From: Davidsoniella eucalypti
Taxonomy: Eukaryota; Ascomycota; Sordariomycetes; Microascales; Ceratocystidaceae
DNA: 64,000 bases
NCBI GenBank assembly: GCA_004009845.1
Contig: RMBW01000030.1
Location: 1-64,000, forward strand
Direction of reading: 5' to 3'
The translations under genes and the position numbers were made by a program. Shown here in pieces: positions 43,150 through 55,263 of the stretch. The notes beneath the pieces were generated by a model. That model saw only the letters and a program-made list of their open reading frames with translations. It did not search any database and was not told the origin of the DNA. Positions within the stretch are counted from its first letter, which is position 1. Each line of letters begins with the position of its first letter.

Positions 43150-44672
43150 TTTGTCGTGTTTGGACCGTTTGCTATAGAGAATCGCAAAGTTCCCCAATTC
43201 GCCAAAGTATAAAATCGCATGCTTGTGCTTGGTCGCTTTGCCAAAAATTAGATGACTAAGCCACTAAAGCAAGCAACTAACCCTAACTATGTATTACCCT
43301 ATTTATCTTGAAATTTTCCACTAGTAACCCTATCTATATAATTGCTTCTGGATAATTATTCATCAGAAGAGTACCCAACCAGTACTATTTTTGCACCCAC
43401 TCCATCAATCATTGTATTCTACAAAGATAACTAATGTAACAACCGCACTGTAGTTATAGTATTGTACTAAAACACACGGTTCATACGATGACCGAGGAAG
43501 TATTTAATGAATAATACCACTTGAAGCCTTGTAGATGATTTAACACAGTTAAACAAAATTTGGCGATGATGACATCTCGTGTTCTGATATTGCCTCCTGG
43601 CTAGATGCTGCCATCTTCTCAACAAGACCTGATGCCATGTAAGCCCTGCAAATATCAATATGTTATGCAATATGATGCCTCTTGGTCTGTATGTGCTGGC
43701 CTCGGTAATGTGACTGGGCGCTGCTGCATACAAGACTTGAGAGGGGTAGTTTGTCTGTTTGGGCTAGACTGGAGGCACGATGTTATATTGCTCGACACAA
43801 AAGCTCACCTGCAGAGAGCCGAAAGGCCAGCTCAGCAGCATCTGCATCGTGAAGTTTCAACAACACTGGATGGTGTGTACGCCTATCTAGACGCACGAAG
43901 CTGGCGATGCGATTGGTTAATGACTACATACATATATCTGTAAATGTAAATCCGGTAGTAGCATCTCTTATGGGTGGGTGCAGCATCGGCAAGTACGTAC
44001 TAGGGGGCTTCCTTCCCTCTTTTTTCTGCAAGTCTAAGGAAAGCCGCAAAAATGACATCAATGGGAAGGAAATAGTCAAGTACGGGAAAAAAGAGGGGCA
44101 CGTGATTGATAGCACACCGCACGGCCGATAAGAGAAGAAACTAATCTTGCATTTAGGCCTGCAGGCTAATTGCCTATGAGCTTTGCTTGCTGGAGGCCTT
44201 CCTTGTTCTCTTTCTGAACTTGCTCTTTTTTTCTTTTCTTTTCCCTCTTCCCGAGCTTCTGTTCGGAATATTCTGAATGAGTCGAGCTTGAGTGGTCTTC
44301 GTCGAGATCGGATTCGCTTTGTACACTTTGTTTGCCCTTTTGTTGGTTTTGAACCTCGTCTCTGAGAATTTATTAATACGTATCTCTTCCCTTGGTCACA
44401 AAGAGTGCCTCTTCTACCCACTACCCGAAGTCCAAGGAGCCGTGGGACCTGGTTGGGCAACGTTCCCCCCAAAGAGCGCCTGGAAAAAGCGCCTAAAGGA
44501 AGCAGAGCGCTTTCTTTCGTCACGGACCAAGTCTATCGAAAAAAAACTCAGTCTAAACTTAACCATCATAGAGAAAGGCTTCAACACATCGGAGGCCGGC
44601 TGTTCAGCCTCACTCACTAGAATTTGTTAATCGTCTTCGCATTTATTTTGTACTCTTTTATTTTGCATCACT
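43150..44672. other. Spacer between WBP11-like and kinase-like genes, divergent promoters
   Basis: The two flanking genes are transcribed away from each other, so this 1.5 kb holds both promoters. Open frames at 43,605-43,943 (+) and 43,924-44,523 (-) have no domain character and I do not call them. Confidence 0.4.
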
Positions 44673-46047
44673 ATGTTTCACACTTTTAGACAACTTCCCT
44701 TCATATCGTCATTTTGGCAGTTTGCCTTCCAGCAGTACAAATCATTGTGGAATTTGGTTTGGAAACTGGCCGCGAGACCGACGGCAGGCTACATAGACCT
44801 TGAGGCCAAAGCTGGCACTAATGTATACGGCAACGGAACTGGCAAAGCTTATGGCGGTTTGAAGCCCATCACAAGCAAAGGCCCTGGAAATGGATCTCTC
44901 AATGGAATTGCTGCTGGAAATGGAAACACTCGCCCTATCGAATCTGTGAAGTCTCTCTCTGATACCGAGACGGACACGACGTTGGATGAATCTACTACTG
45001 AAGAGGTAAGATGGCTTTTATCTCTAAAGAAATACACTTCTAGGGAGGGTATCATTTTTTAACTGCTACCATCTTCGTTCGTTCTATACATGCCATCAAA
45101 CCTAGTTTTGCTAACTCTGCTTTAAAAAGGAACTGAAGCCTGGTCAACTGAAATATATCCCCGTGCCTGGAGCCTGGGAACGCGAAGATCATCCTGACTG
45201 GCCCGACTCTAAGTTTGAAATCCCTACCGAAATACCTGCTGGAATTGTCTACTACGTCACTCGCGGCGAACATATTAGCCATGGCCCTACCTCTCACGTT
45301 GAACGCCTCAAGACTGGTCACATCATCAAGTACCCGCGCCCGAACCCGCACAATGCTCGTGAGGAGGAATTGAACTTCAAGGACATGCGTACTGAAGCTG
45401 AGGTCTACAAGCGTGTTGGTGACTCACCCCATGTTCCTAAGCTTATCAACTGGGACTCTGTCTCTTGCTCTCTGACTCTGGAATGCCTACCCAAGGGCGA
45501 CCTCGCTTCTTACATGCGCAAAAACTCGACTATCCCTAAGGAAATCCGCCAACGTTGGACTTTGCAAGCCGCTGCTGCGCTTGAGTCTCTGCACGCTGTT
45601 GATATCATTCACTGTGATGTCTGCCCTCGCAACTTCCTCTTGGACGATGCCCTCAACATTGTTATCTCGGATTTCGCTGGTAGCTCCATCGACGGATCTG
45701 ACGCTACCATGGCTGCTGGCCCTCGTTATCTGCCACCTGGCTGGAGCTGGATGCGTCAGTCACAGAAGTCTGATGATGTCTTCAGCCTGGGTTCTGTCAT
45801 TTACTTTATCATGATGGGTCGTGAGGTCTTCGCACAGCTCAAAGACAACGAGGTACAGCAGTGCTTCCAGGAGGGAATCTTCCCTGACGATGTGCACAAC
45901 CTGGTTTGCGGTGAGGTCATTCTGGCCTGCTGGGAGGGCCGTATCCGGTCGGCGGATGCGGTAGTAGCAACTCTGAGCTCTCTCTACAGCAGAGCGGCGG
46001 AAATCGAGGAGGAGGAAGAGATCGCTGAACAGTGGTCTATGTACTAA
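44673..46047 (+). CDS. Protein kinase-like protein with hydrophobic N-terminus, 416 aa
   Basis: Two exons, 44,673-45,005 and 45,130-46,047; the 124-bp intron has donor GTAAGA, branch TGCTAAC and acceptor AAAAAG. The N-terminus (PFISSFWQFAFQQYKSLWNLVWKL) is aromatic and hydrophobic, possibly a membrane anchor. A low-complexity Gly/Ser/Thr linker follows, then a kinase fold. HIIKYPRPN gives the likely beta-3 lysine, LTLECLPKGDLASYMRK the hinge, IIHCDVCPRNFLLDDALNI the catalytic loop, and VISDFAGSSIDGS the metal-binding segment. The Asp and Asn of the catalytic loop are present, HRD is HCD, and DFG is DFA. These variants are common in a fungal lineage-expanded kinase group, so loss of activity cannot be assumed. 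The glycine-rich loop is not recognisable. Substrate unknown. Confidence 0.85.
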
Positions 46048-47274
46048 CAGTGGTCATGCTCTCAAGGCTAGAGGCCGAGAACGAGCGAACGAAACAAAGC
46101 GCTTTCAGTACTATTGTACTAGAAAGAGAGGCATACATCATGCCTTTGTGTATTGATTAACGGATGGAACGACTGGACATATGATTTGGCTTGACATTTA
46201 CTTGCGCAATATAGTGTGCACAGAATTACAAAACTTGTTTTTACTCTTTACTATCTGATAACTCTTTGCTTAATACCGCTATCGCTGAGGAGGGTGTCAT
46301 GCATAGCAAGTCTCAATGCGAAGCAAGGTGTAAATGTATGTATTGTTCACCAAGGAATGCGGTATATGAAAACGCCACGATAAGTTCTAGAATGTAAATA
46401 TGAAACAGTTGCCACAAGTAGTTGTAGCGCCACATCGCTGCCGCTTTTTAGTCGGGATTTGTAGTAGCTACCGTCTTTGTTTTCCCCGCTGGTACTAGGG
46501 TATTAGGAGGCCAATGTCAACAAACGAAACAAAACAAGCTTGCATTATCTCCAAGCAAACAAAGACATAGCCTTCTCATCTTCACGTAACATATATTTTG
46601 GCTTTAATAAAACTAAGTTGTGAATGTAACTCGTAGGCATCTTGTCACAGGACTCATCTTCTTTCCTTCTTTTCATTTATCACCTGTTGCTATCATTAGC
46701 TCTATCCCATCTTTTATTCTAGTCTTTTATTCTAGTCTTTTATTCTAGGGTGTTTTCAGTTTTCATCCATCCACCTTCACCTTGTTCGTTCGCCTTGCTG
46801 GGTTAAGGCTCCCTGGACCAAGGTTGCATTTGCACCAAATCGACTCAGCCGAGCCGGCACTGGGGAATCTCTACAGCGCAGTCCAGTGCTTTGATACTAA
46901 CACTAGCGCTATCTTCTAGTGTTTGATTATACAGCAAGTAAATCAAAAAAAATCATAGGAACTCGCTTGCCGGCAGCCCCTCTATCATCCAATATCTTCT
47001 TCGGTTATTCTTCGACTTTCCTGACCGCCTGAGATTCAATCACCACATACCCGCTGCCACTACATTTGTCACCACTACCATCAGCATCTTAGCTCCCAGT
47101 GGCCTAGTTCCAACATAAGCTGTTGTGGTTGCAGCAGCAACTACTGTCCCAATTCATTGGATTGCCTCGACCTCCTTATCACGCGTATCTATCCGCCTAT
47201 ACCGCCCGACACCCAGCTCCCAGTACCAATATCTCGGTCCATCAACCTAGACATACGCAGATAGATCGCCCAAC
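46048..47274 (+). other. Spacer and Dbf2 leader, with a 43-bp copy of Dbf2 coding sequence and a 13-bp tandem repeat
   Basis: Contains the 43-bp exact copy of Dbf2 exon 1 sequence at 46,263-46,305 (see findings) and three tandem copies of a 13-bp unit (CTTTTATTCTAGT) at about 46,710-46,748. Pyrimidine-rich sequence from about 46,660 to 47,270 is consistent with the Dbf2 promoter and a long 5' leader. Confidence 0.5.
46263..46305 (+). repeat. 43-bp exact duplicate of Dbf2 exon 1 sequence (47,668-47,710)
   Basis: From TCTTTGCTTAATACCGCTAT to GTGTCATGCATA the two stretches are identical over 43 bp and differ immediately outside. The coding copy encodes LLNTAIAEEGVMH. The intergenic copy has no reading frame of note. 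Confidence 0.9.
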
Positions 47275-49620
47275 ATGGCTGCGTTTATGGGCTCGTTTTT
47301 CCAGAACCCTAAACAATCAGCAGAGGGTATGGACATACCCCGTCCTAACACCCCTCCTAGAGCCGGTACCCACTATGGCGATGGTGATGATGGCGATGTG
47401 CACATGATGAACAATAACTTTGTGAACCCTGTCGCGACACCACAAGGTAGTCCAAGCAAGAGGACTCTCCCGCCAGGCGCCAATGATCTGCCTGTAGCTA
47501 TGGAAGCCTCTCTCAAGCTCTATAACAGCAATACCATATTTGATAGCCCAACCAAGAGCTTAACCCCGACGCGCATACCAATCTCTACTGCCCCCGGTAG
47601 CTCGCCGCCCAAGATGAACCTCAGTTTTGATACCCCAATGGGTAATACAACATCTATGGGTGCTGGTTCTTTGCTTAATACCGCTATCGCTGAGGAGGGT
47701 GTCATGCATAATAGGTTGGGTGCTGGCACACCCAAGAGACTTGAACAAGAAAACACTCCTCCGCTCAACTCAAGATCGGCCCTCAATGCCCCCGAGAGCT
47801 TTCACAGAAATCATGCAGCGCAATCAAGACACGAAATGTACCATCAAAGGGAACACAAGGAACAACACGGCACGCGGTCACAACCTATTAAGAAGTTTAA
47901 CACATCTCGAGGCTTGACCCCAGAAGAGTTGGAGATTCTCAAAAAACCAAATGTGCGCCGTCTGGTCAATGTGACGCAGTTGTGTAAGTCGGGATATAAT
48001 CTATTCAATCTTTGCCTTACCAACCGACTAACATAAAGACACAGACTTCCTCGATTACTACTTCGATCTACTCACCTATGTGGGCTCTCGTCAAACCCGA
48101 CTCAACAACTTCCGGAATGAAGTGCCTCCTCCACCTGAAACAGACGATGCGGCGTACCAACAGATGTGGTCAAAATATACTGGAAGAGAGCGTGCCGCTC
48201 TCCGTAAGCGCCGAGTCAGATTGCGACATGGCGATTTCCAGATCCTCACGCAAGTTGGACAAGGTGGTTACGGTCAGGTCTTTTTGGCCCAGAAGAAGGA
48301 TACACGCGAGGTGTGTGCTCTCAAGGTCATGAGCAAGAAACTACTTTTCAAACTAGATGAGATCAGACATGTTTTGACAGAGCGCGATATTCTGACCACT
48401 GCCAAGAGCGACTGGTTGGTTCGCTTACTTTACTCATTCCAAGATGACCGTAGCATCTACTTGGCGATGGAGTTCGTGCCAGGTGGTGATTTCCGCACCC
48501 TACTTAACAATACGGGTGTCTTGAGCAATCGTCACGCGCGCTTTTATATTGCGGAGATGTTTTGTGCTGTTGATGCTTTACATCAGTTGGGCTACATCCA
48601 CCGTGATCTCAAGCCAGAAAACTTCTTGATTGACTCACATGGCCACGTGAAGCTCACCGATTTTGGTCTTGCAGCCGGTATGCTTGCTCCTGCCAAGCTT
48701 GAGTCGATGAGAATACGTTTAGAGAAAGCGAGTGAAACCTCAGTGCCATTTGGCAAACCCATGGATCAACGCACAATCGCTGAGCGTCGGGAGGGATACC
48801 GGTTGATGCGCGACAAGGACTACAACTACGCTAAGTCAATCGTCGGTTCTCCCGACTATATGGCCCCAGAAGTGCTTCGGGGCGAGCAATATGATTATAC
48901 TGTAGATTATTGGAGTTTAGGGTGCATGCTATTCGAAGCATTGACGGGTTTTCCACCATTTGCTGGCTCAACTGCAGATGAGACATGGCGCAACTTGAAG
49001 CATTGGCGGGATGTGCTGAGAAGGCCTGTTTGGGAAGACCCTTCATACTTTTTGAGTAACCGTACCTGGAACTTCATTACAACGTGAGTTACATATATAC
49101 ATGAGAGATGCAATCCGTATGCATAGTATATTCATTCCTATCATATCATAACACAGCAAAGCACGGCACTATACGGTAAACGCTAACATTGTGGCACTAC
49201 AGTGCAATCAACTCTCGTGAGGAGCGGTTTGCTAATTTCCAGGCGATCTGTGATCACCATTATTTTGCGGAAGTGGACTGGAAGAACCTACGCGACACTC
49301 GAGCGCCATTTATTCCCGAGCTAGATTCGGAGACAGATGCCGGCTACTTTGACGATTTCACGAATGAAGCCGATATGGCCAAATACAAGGAGGTGCACGA
49401 CAAGCAGACAGCACTCGAAGGTTTGGCCGAGCGCGAAGAAGAGATGGCCAAGGCGCTGTTTGTTGGATTCACATTCCGACACCGCAAGACAGCAACCGAC
49501 GATGGCAATGGCAGTGGCAGCAGCAGCCCAAGAAAGCCAATTCCATTTGATAATGCGCCGAAACTGGGCAGTGGAAGCAGCGGGAGCCATGCCGAGCCGG
49601 ACTTTGGCACGATGCTCTAG
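47275..49620 (+). CDS. dbf2: NDR-family serine/threonine kinase Dbf2/Sid2 type, 721 aa
   Basis: Three exons, 47,275-47,983, 48,045-49,083 and 49,203-49,620; introns are 61 and 119 bp and the spliced length is 2166 bp. About 230 low-complexity, proline/threonine-rich residues with several SP/TP sites (NTPPRAG, ATPQGSPSK, SPTKSLTPTR) are followed by the Mob-binding region (NVTQL^YFLDYYFDLLTYVG; the first intron splits the Tyr codon). The kinase domain runs from GDFQILTQVGQGGYGQVFL (about residue 300). Later motifs are YIHRDLKPENFLID, LTDFGLAAG, an NDR-type insert before the activation loop, and SIVGSPDYMAPEVLRG. An AGC C-terminal tail follows (DHHYFAEVDWKNLRDTRAPF). In yeasts the Dbf2/Sid2-Mob1 complex drives mitotic exit and septation, and in Neurospora dbf-2 also acts in development. 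Appears complete. Confidence 0.92.
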
Positions 49621-52600
49621 GGGGATAATCATGCCCTACAAGAGACGGTGTGGCACAATGGAGTAGCATATCCCAAACGAACATATTAAAAAAAGAGTAC
49701 TATTATCCCGTAGAATTTCTCTGAAGGGAACTATCTTTACAAGTATCACGGAGAAGTAGTAATAGTGAAGATGGGCCAAAGCCTAGACACTGCCCACATA
49801 GAAGCTTGCTACTTTACTTTTTTGCATTTATCTTTTTGTTCTCTAGTACAGATGATACAGTTCAAGTTTAGAGTGTCTGGTTAGAAGTAGAGAGGCTTCA
49901 AGACGAGGCCGAATATCAAATTGTAATATCATACAATAAGTGGGTGCATCCATACAGTTCCCTTTTTATGATGTATGTCCGATGACGATGCCTTTTTTCC
50001 TATTGAAACTAAGCATTATGCGCCAAGTAAGAAGGATAGAAATTTCTTCATATTAGACGAAGTACAACAAGAAAAGCAATGAACGATAAAATATGTAGTT
50101 TGTACCAATTCATTTTGTTCTTTATCCATACCGAACGAATAAAATGCAGTTACTTCAGAGGGGGTTTTAGTGATGTCATCGCAGCAAGCTTCTTACACAA
50201 AGCTTTAAATCCAGAATAAAATACTACAAACTTTACTAGTTATATCGTGTATGTACCTACACGATACTAAATATGCCTTGGGTCAAGTAAATTATGGTAG
50301 TTTATCTATCTTACCCAAAAAAATGCAGGGCGAACGAGAGTTCAAGGTTATGTCGAGTTACAACTACAATGAAGAAAAACCCAAGTCTATCACCTAATGA
50401 ATTAGGACCAAAAGTACAAGTTCGCCAATGGCAGATCAATTACCGTCTATTGCTTATAGTGGCCACTAAAGTTGCCTCATATTGGTGTAGTCCGGAGCTT
50501 CCCCAGCTTATGCCCCGGAACATGTCATTATAATAGCTCTCAGTTATTTATTAACCATAGTTAAAATACTTTAAACTCTGTACTACGCTTGTATGGAGCA
50601 AGAGCTTATTTGGCCAGCTATTAAAGCTTATTTTGCATAGACTAGCAGACCTTGTCATTTGGAGTTCATGCTTTTGAGTCCATATCTGTATATATGTACG
50701 TACTAATCTATAGAAAACAGCATCCAGATATTACATACTTGGAGTTAGATATGGCAACAGTGATATCATCAACGCCCAAATATGCCATACCCAAGCAAGG
50801 AGCCAAGCAAAAGAAAGCTGGATATCTTGCTGACATTGCATATATGTATACTACATTTGTAATAATTAGTTGTACGTACGCGTACTTTGTCGTAATCCGA
50901 GCTAATGCGATGGGCATGTCTGTCATATGACAATCAACAGCATCCACGTTAGCTTGATTTTAGCCATCGGTGTTCGGAGGTAAATTCACCTATAGTGTAT
51001 CCGTTTCCACGGCCTCGCCTATTTCCTACTTTTCGATGCTTTTACGTATATTCTTACTGATTCCTAGAAAGCCAGCAAAGCCGTACAAAAAAAGAGAAGA
51101 GAGAAAGGTACGTACTGACTGTATGTAGTTTTTCGATCTTGTCCCGTCTATCTTGATATGAAGCCATTCATAGGCAAACAAGTGTTGATGTACCACAGTG
51201 TCATACCATATTCTGTACTCATATCAAAACTAGCAAAGCATCTCTTTTTATTGCCCGCCCACCGGTTCATCTGTAGACACACTCCCAAATATTTGCTTAT
51301 ATGTACGCCCAAAAAGTAGGTGAGCAAGGCACCAGACAAACGAACGGGAAAGAAGGACAAAAACGATAGATTTTCTCCGGCACACCGAATGTTATACTTA
51401 CATAGATTTGCTTAAATGTGCAACAACGGGACGCGCGTTTCTAGTCTTCTCTTCTATTTATGTAATTTGGTTTTGTCTCTAGGTCTAACCACGCATAAAG
51501 TCAAAGTTTTACGAGCTCGACTAAGACTATTCTTTGTTTCTATCTGTCGTCACGTATGCCGATCTTCAAGAAGCAAGGCGTTCTCAGACTTCTTGTCTAT
51601 ACATCGAATAACGAATGAAGGAGCCGTTTCTATTATGTGTCTTCCTTGCTGTCAGACATCAGATCAGCCAACAGAAACAGCGCGCAAAAATCTTACATCG
51701 GCTGGCCATCGAAGTCCGGCATGTATATATATGAAGTCACCTACGGGCTTACTATAGATGGAATAATGGATTACGCTGACTACTTACTATAGTATATGTA
51801 CGTACATCGGACACAAAAAATGTCTATCCTGGTCTCCCTTGCAGCGGATCAAGCCATCCTTTTCCTCTTTCTCCCTCTCTACCAATATAGCAGTCCTGCT
51901 CGCCTCAACACTTTGTTACATCATGCACAGCTCGGATACACGCGTCTCTTACACTCCACAAACCCAATGTAGGTGTATTTGTATGTATGTCTTTGTTATG
52001 TTACTATATATGGAGTCTTTCTCGGTATATCCAGTTCTTGTAGGAGAATTAGGGCTTGGAAATGCTGCCTCGGACTTGAGATGAACAAAGGTCGACACGT
52101 CAGGAAAAAGATATCAAGTCCGGCTATCCAGAAAAGGAAGCAAAAATGTAAAAACAATAGCATTTTGTACATGTAAAAGCACCTTGTCTGATCTCCGAGG
52201 TACAAAATTATAGAGATGATTATTAACAACGAGAGTGTTTAAATCGAACATAGTGCTAACTATGTTCATGTATCTGTATGTTAGGCATCATATTCATGTA
52301 CGGGTCCTTCTTAGCCAAGATAAATGTACGGTATAATCAGAAACTCCAGGTCAGGCTAGGCTAGACACATCAGCTTCGCTTTGCGGCACGGCGTAAGCGG
52401 AGGAAAAGGAAAATAAGCTAGACTCCTTGTTTCCCTTGGGGTTCTTTGTTGCAGAAAGATGTGTTCAAGGAATCGGTCGTACTAGTATAAAGCTTCAGCT
52501 GTGCTCCCCGATCATATGTCCATTTCATTCTCTCATTGTCTTGTGTTCTTCAAGGTACTTGCACTTTTAAGTTTATATTCAACTGCCAGTATATAAGTCG

Positions 52601-52705
52601 GCCCCTTCTTTGGACATTACACATATTCTGTCTTCTTCCATCAGTTTCTTCCACTTTATATTTACTACATACTCATCCCTCCACACAAATATCGTCTATT
52701 CAACC
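49621..52705. other. Spacer without recognised gene; TATA box of the downstream wall-protein gene
   Basis: 3.1 kb AT-rich. The open frames are short and lack homology character. The TATA-like AGTATATAAGTCGG at about 52,589-52,602 is about 105 bp upstream of the next start codon and is a good core-promoter candidate. Confidence 0.4.
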
Positions 52706-53547
52706 ATGAAGTTCACTACTGCAGTCGCTTTCATTGCTTCTCCCGTCATGGCCGTGGCCTGGGGTGGTAGCGGTAACGGCTGGCCTTATGGTGGCTACGG
52801 CGGCGGCAGCAGCGGAGCCCATGCCTGGGGCACTGGCGCCTTTGGTGATAGCTGTGCTGTAAGTACAATATAATCTACATATTAACGATATATCAAGAGA
52901 CTTCTAACACAATTGCTTAACAGGCCACCTGTGCTTCGTCCTACTGGTCCAGCGCTACGCCTTCTCCCACTCCTTCAGCATGGTGCGATGGTGGTTCTGA
53001 CCTCAGCGACTGCCTGCAGACTGCCTGCTCGCTTGACTCGTCCGTAGCTTCCAGCTACTCCTCCAAGAGCAGTGCCTTGTGCTCCAGCTACCTGTCGTGC
53101 TCGTCTACCGGCACCTACACGTACACTTACGAGTCCAACTCTGGCCAGTGGAGTGGCTTCTGGGGCTCGTCATGGCCCACCGGTAGTGTGACTGTGACCG
53201 GCTGCCCGTGGTCCGGCGATGGCTTCGGCTTCCCGTTCTGGCGCGGTCTGGGCTACGATGATTCTTTCTGGACTGACAAGTCATCAGGCTGGGCCTTCAC
53301 TACGACCACTACCACGGCTGCGTCGGCCATTACCACTGCTAACTCTACTATCACTAGTGGTGCTACTCTGGCTGTTGAGACTGCCAAGAGTGCTGATCTA
53401 GAGACGGTCCGCACGGCCGAGGTCTCTAGCACAGCGACTGGCTCGAGCTCGAGTGATAGCGCGGCGTCTCATATCCATGGTGTTGACCCCGTCTTCGTTA
53501 TTGGCGCGGCCCTTGGTGGCATGCTAGTTGCTGCTGGTGTCATGTAA
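52706..53547 (+). CDS. Secreted Cys/Ser-rich protein with GPI-type C-terminus, 258 aa (weakly CFEM-like)
   Basis: Two exons, 52,706-52,858 and 52,924-53,547; the 65-bp intron has donor GTAAGT and acceptor TAACAG; 777 bp coding. A signal peptide (MKFTTAVAFIASPVMAVA) is followed by a glycine-rich stretch (WGGSGNGWPYGGYGGGSSG) and then a region with eight cysteines in a C-x3-C ... C-x8-C-x4-C arrangement. A Trp/Gly region and a Ser/Thr-rich stalk come next, and the tail is hydrophobic (VFVIGAALGGMLVAAGVM), as in GPI-anchored wall proteins. The cysteine spacing partly recalls CFEM domains, but the C-x-C pair is absent, so I do not assign that family. Likely located at the plasma membrane or wall. 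Confidence 0.75.
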
Positions 53548-54257
53548 AACGGTGTATCGAATTTGACTACGTTAGATACAACCCTAGTCTTGATGTGTGA
53601 TATGATTAGTGAAGAGTAAGAATAGCTTGCTCCTCGAAGTTTAAGATCGTCTTAGGCGTGTGTTGTGGATATGTGAACCCTAAGGTTGTACATTGAGGTG
53701 ATGATTCATTTTTCGATGCTATGATGAATGACAAACTTTACAGTTTCTTTTGAATTGGTTGTTGTCTTGCTTGTTTTTAATAAAAAGATCAGTCAAAAGC
53801 ACAAAGTAAATACTGAGAGAATAAACCTAGTGAGCTAAAATGTTTGTGATACAACTATAAAACTATATCATAACTGTAAACAGCATTTCCAGACTGGGAT
53901 TCATTGTCTTAATGACCTCTATGTATTGTACTTTAGTCCTATTATTGCTGTAGTTCACGTGACTAAACAAGTGACCCATTTTTAGTAAAAATCGTTGGCC
54001 CAATTAGCTTGCTGACAAACTTGGACCAAATTCTTTGTGGTCTCACATTCGGACACAAACACCTGATTGGTTTTTTTGTGCACGTGATGTAGGGCTCGGT
54101 TCCACACCATGCTTCTGTGGCAGGCCCGCTCGAAAATTCCCATGGGGAGAATACCCAAAGCACGACTATTAACAAACCCATTATTACGTCTTTCGCTTCG
54201 TTAGTCCGGTTACTGTTGCTGTCAAAACCTACATCGTCACCACCAAACACATTCAAA
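53548..54257. other. Spacer; 3' region of the wall-protein gene and eS30 promoter
   Basis: No supportable gene. CACGTG motifs occur at about 53,957 and 54,080 (GTTCACGTGAC, TGCACGTGATG), upstream of the ribosomal protein gene. Confidence 0.4.
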
Positions 54258-55263
54258 ATGGTACGTTTGGCCTCTCTATGTTATGATATACCGATTCCAT
54301 ATTGCTCCCTTTGAACCGATTCTCAGATAATCAATCGTGACTCGAAAAGCGCCCGATCAATCATGCCATCATGCCATCATCCATCGTCGAAAACCCCGCT
54401 GCGCAAATAATGAAATATTGTCCCTAATACGGAAGTGGAAGAAAGTCCCATTTATCGCCAGCAGACGAAGCGCATGATCGAAATGACGGGCGCACTTAAC
54501 TTTGTAGAATACAGCAAACTAACTCTCTTCTCTATTAACAGGGCAAAGTTCACGGTATGCTTCAACTCTAATTTCGACGACTCTACAGATCATTCAACAT
54601 GGACCGCTATGATGATCCCGATGATCACCTATGACGATTCAACAAGTTCGAAAGTCTCTAATTCTGACTTATCTGCGATTTAGGTTCCCTGGCTCGTGCC
54701 GGTAAGGTTAAGTCTCAGACCCCGAAGGTATGTGAATAGTCCAACAAATACACCTATCTCCTACCTGTCGATATATTCAGACAGCAAACTCCATATATGA
54801 GCAAGCAAGAAACCACCCAACTCAAATTCGCTCACATACGACAACGCCACAATCGACCAACACAAGGAATTTCATGATGCCAAATCCCCATGGCTCTTGT
54901 CAACTGGAAAACTTATTCGCCTCCGCATTCAATAGACGGCATTTGACACAACTTAGCCATTGCTGCTCTTCTTTGGAATCACTGTCTCAGAATAACTCAA
55001 GGCAACCAACGTCTCCTGTTTCCAAGTATCAATCGCTCACACATGTTTTTCCCCGCAATATAGGTCGAGGCTCAGGAGAAGAAGAAGGCCCCCAAGGGTC
55101 GCGCTCACAAGCGTCTCCTCTACACTCGCCGTTTCGTCAACGTCACCCTGACCGGTGGCAAGCGCAAGGTATGTAATCCATGTATTACATTAACTCAACG
55201 GCTAAAAACTATCTGACTAACGCAATTTCCAACTTACAGATGAACCCCTCTCCCGCTGCTTAA
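54258..55263 (+). CDS. rps30: Ribosomal protein eS30, 62 aa, five coding exons
   Basis: The exons are 54,258-54,260 (ATG only), 54,542-54,554 (13 bp), 54,684-54,727, 55,064-55,168 and 55,240-55,263; the spliced length is 189 bp. The protein starts MGKVHGSLARAGKVKSQTPK, continues GRAHKRLLYTRRFVNVTLTG and ends GKRKMNPSPAA, which is a complete eS30 of the small ribosomal subunit. There is no ubiquitin-like fusion, as is usual in fungi. All four introns have standard ends (GTACGT, GTATGC, GTATGT, GTATGT; acceptors AACAG, TTTAG, ATATAG, TTACAG). Intron sizes are 281, 129, 336 and 71 bp, so 1 and 3 are long for this genome. The coding sequence is far too fragmented to appear as one open frame. Confidence 0.95.
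54605..54671 (+). ncRNA. Candidate C/D box snoRNA in eS30 intron 2
   Basis: Within intron 2 there is a perfect C box ATGATGA (54,609-54,615) and a D box CTGA (54,664-54,667) about 50 nt apart. An internal TGACGAT could serve as C'. Ribosomal protein introns commonly host C/D snoRNAs. I do not see a clear terminal stem, nor could I match the sequence upstream of the D box to rRNA from memory. Confidence 0.3.

Noticed and set aside
43924..44523. 199-codon minus-strand ORF between the WBP11-like and kinase-like genes
   Set aside because: It is rich in Arg, Lys, Ser and Pro without domains, and overlaps the likely promoter and leader of the kinase-like gene. Open by composition only.
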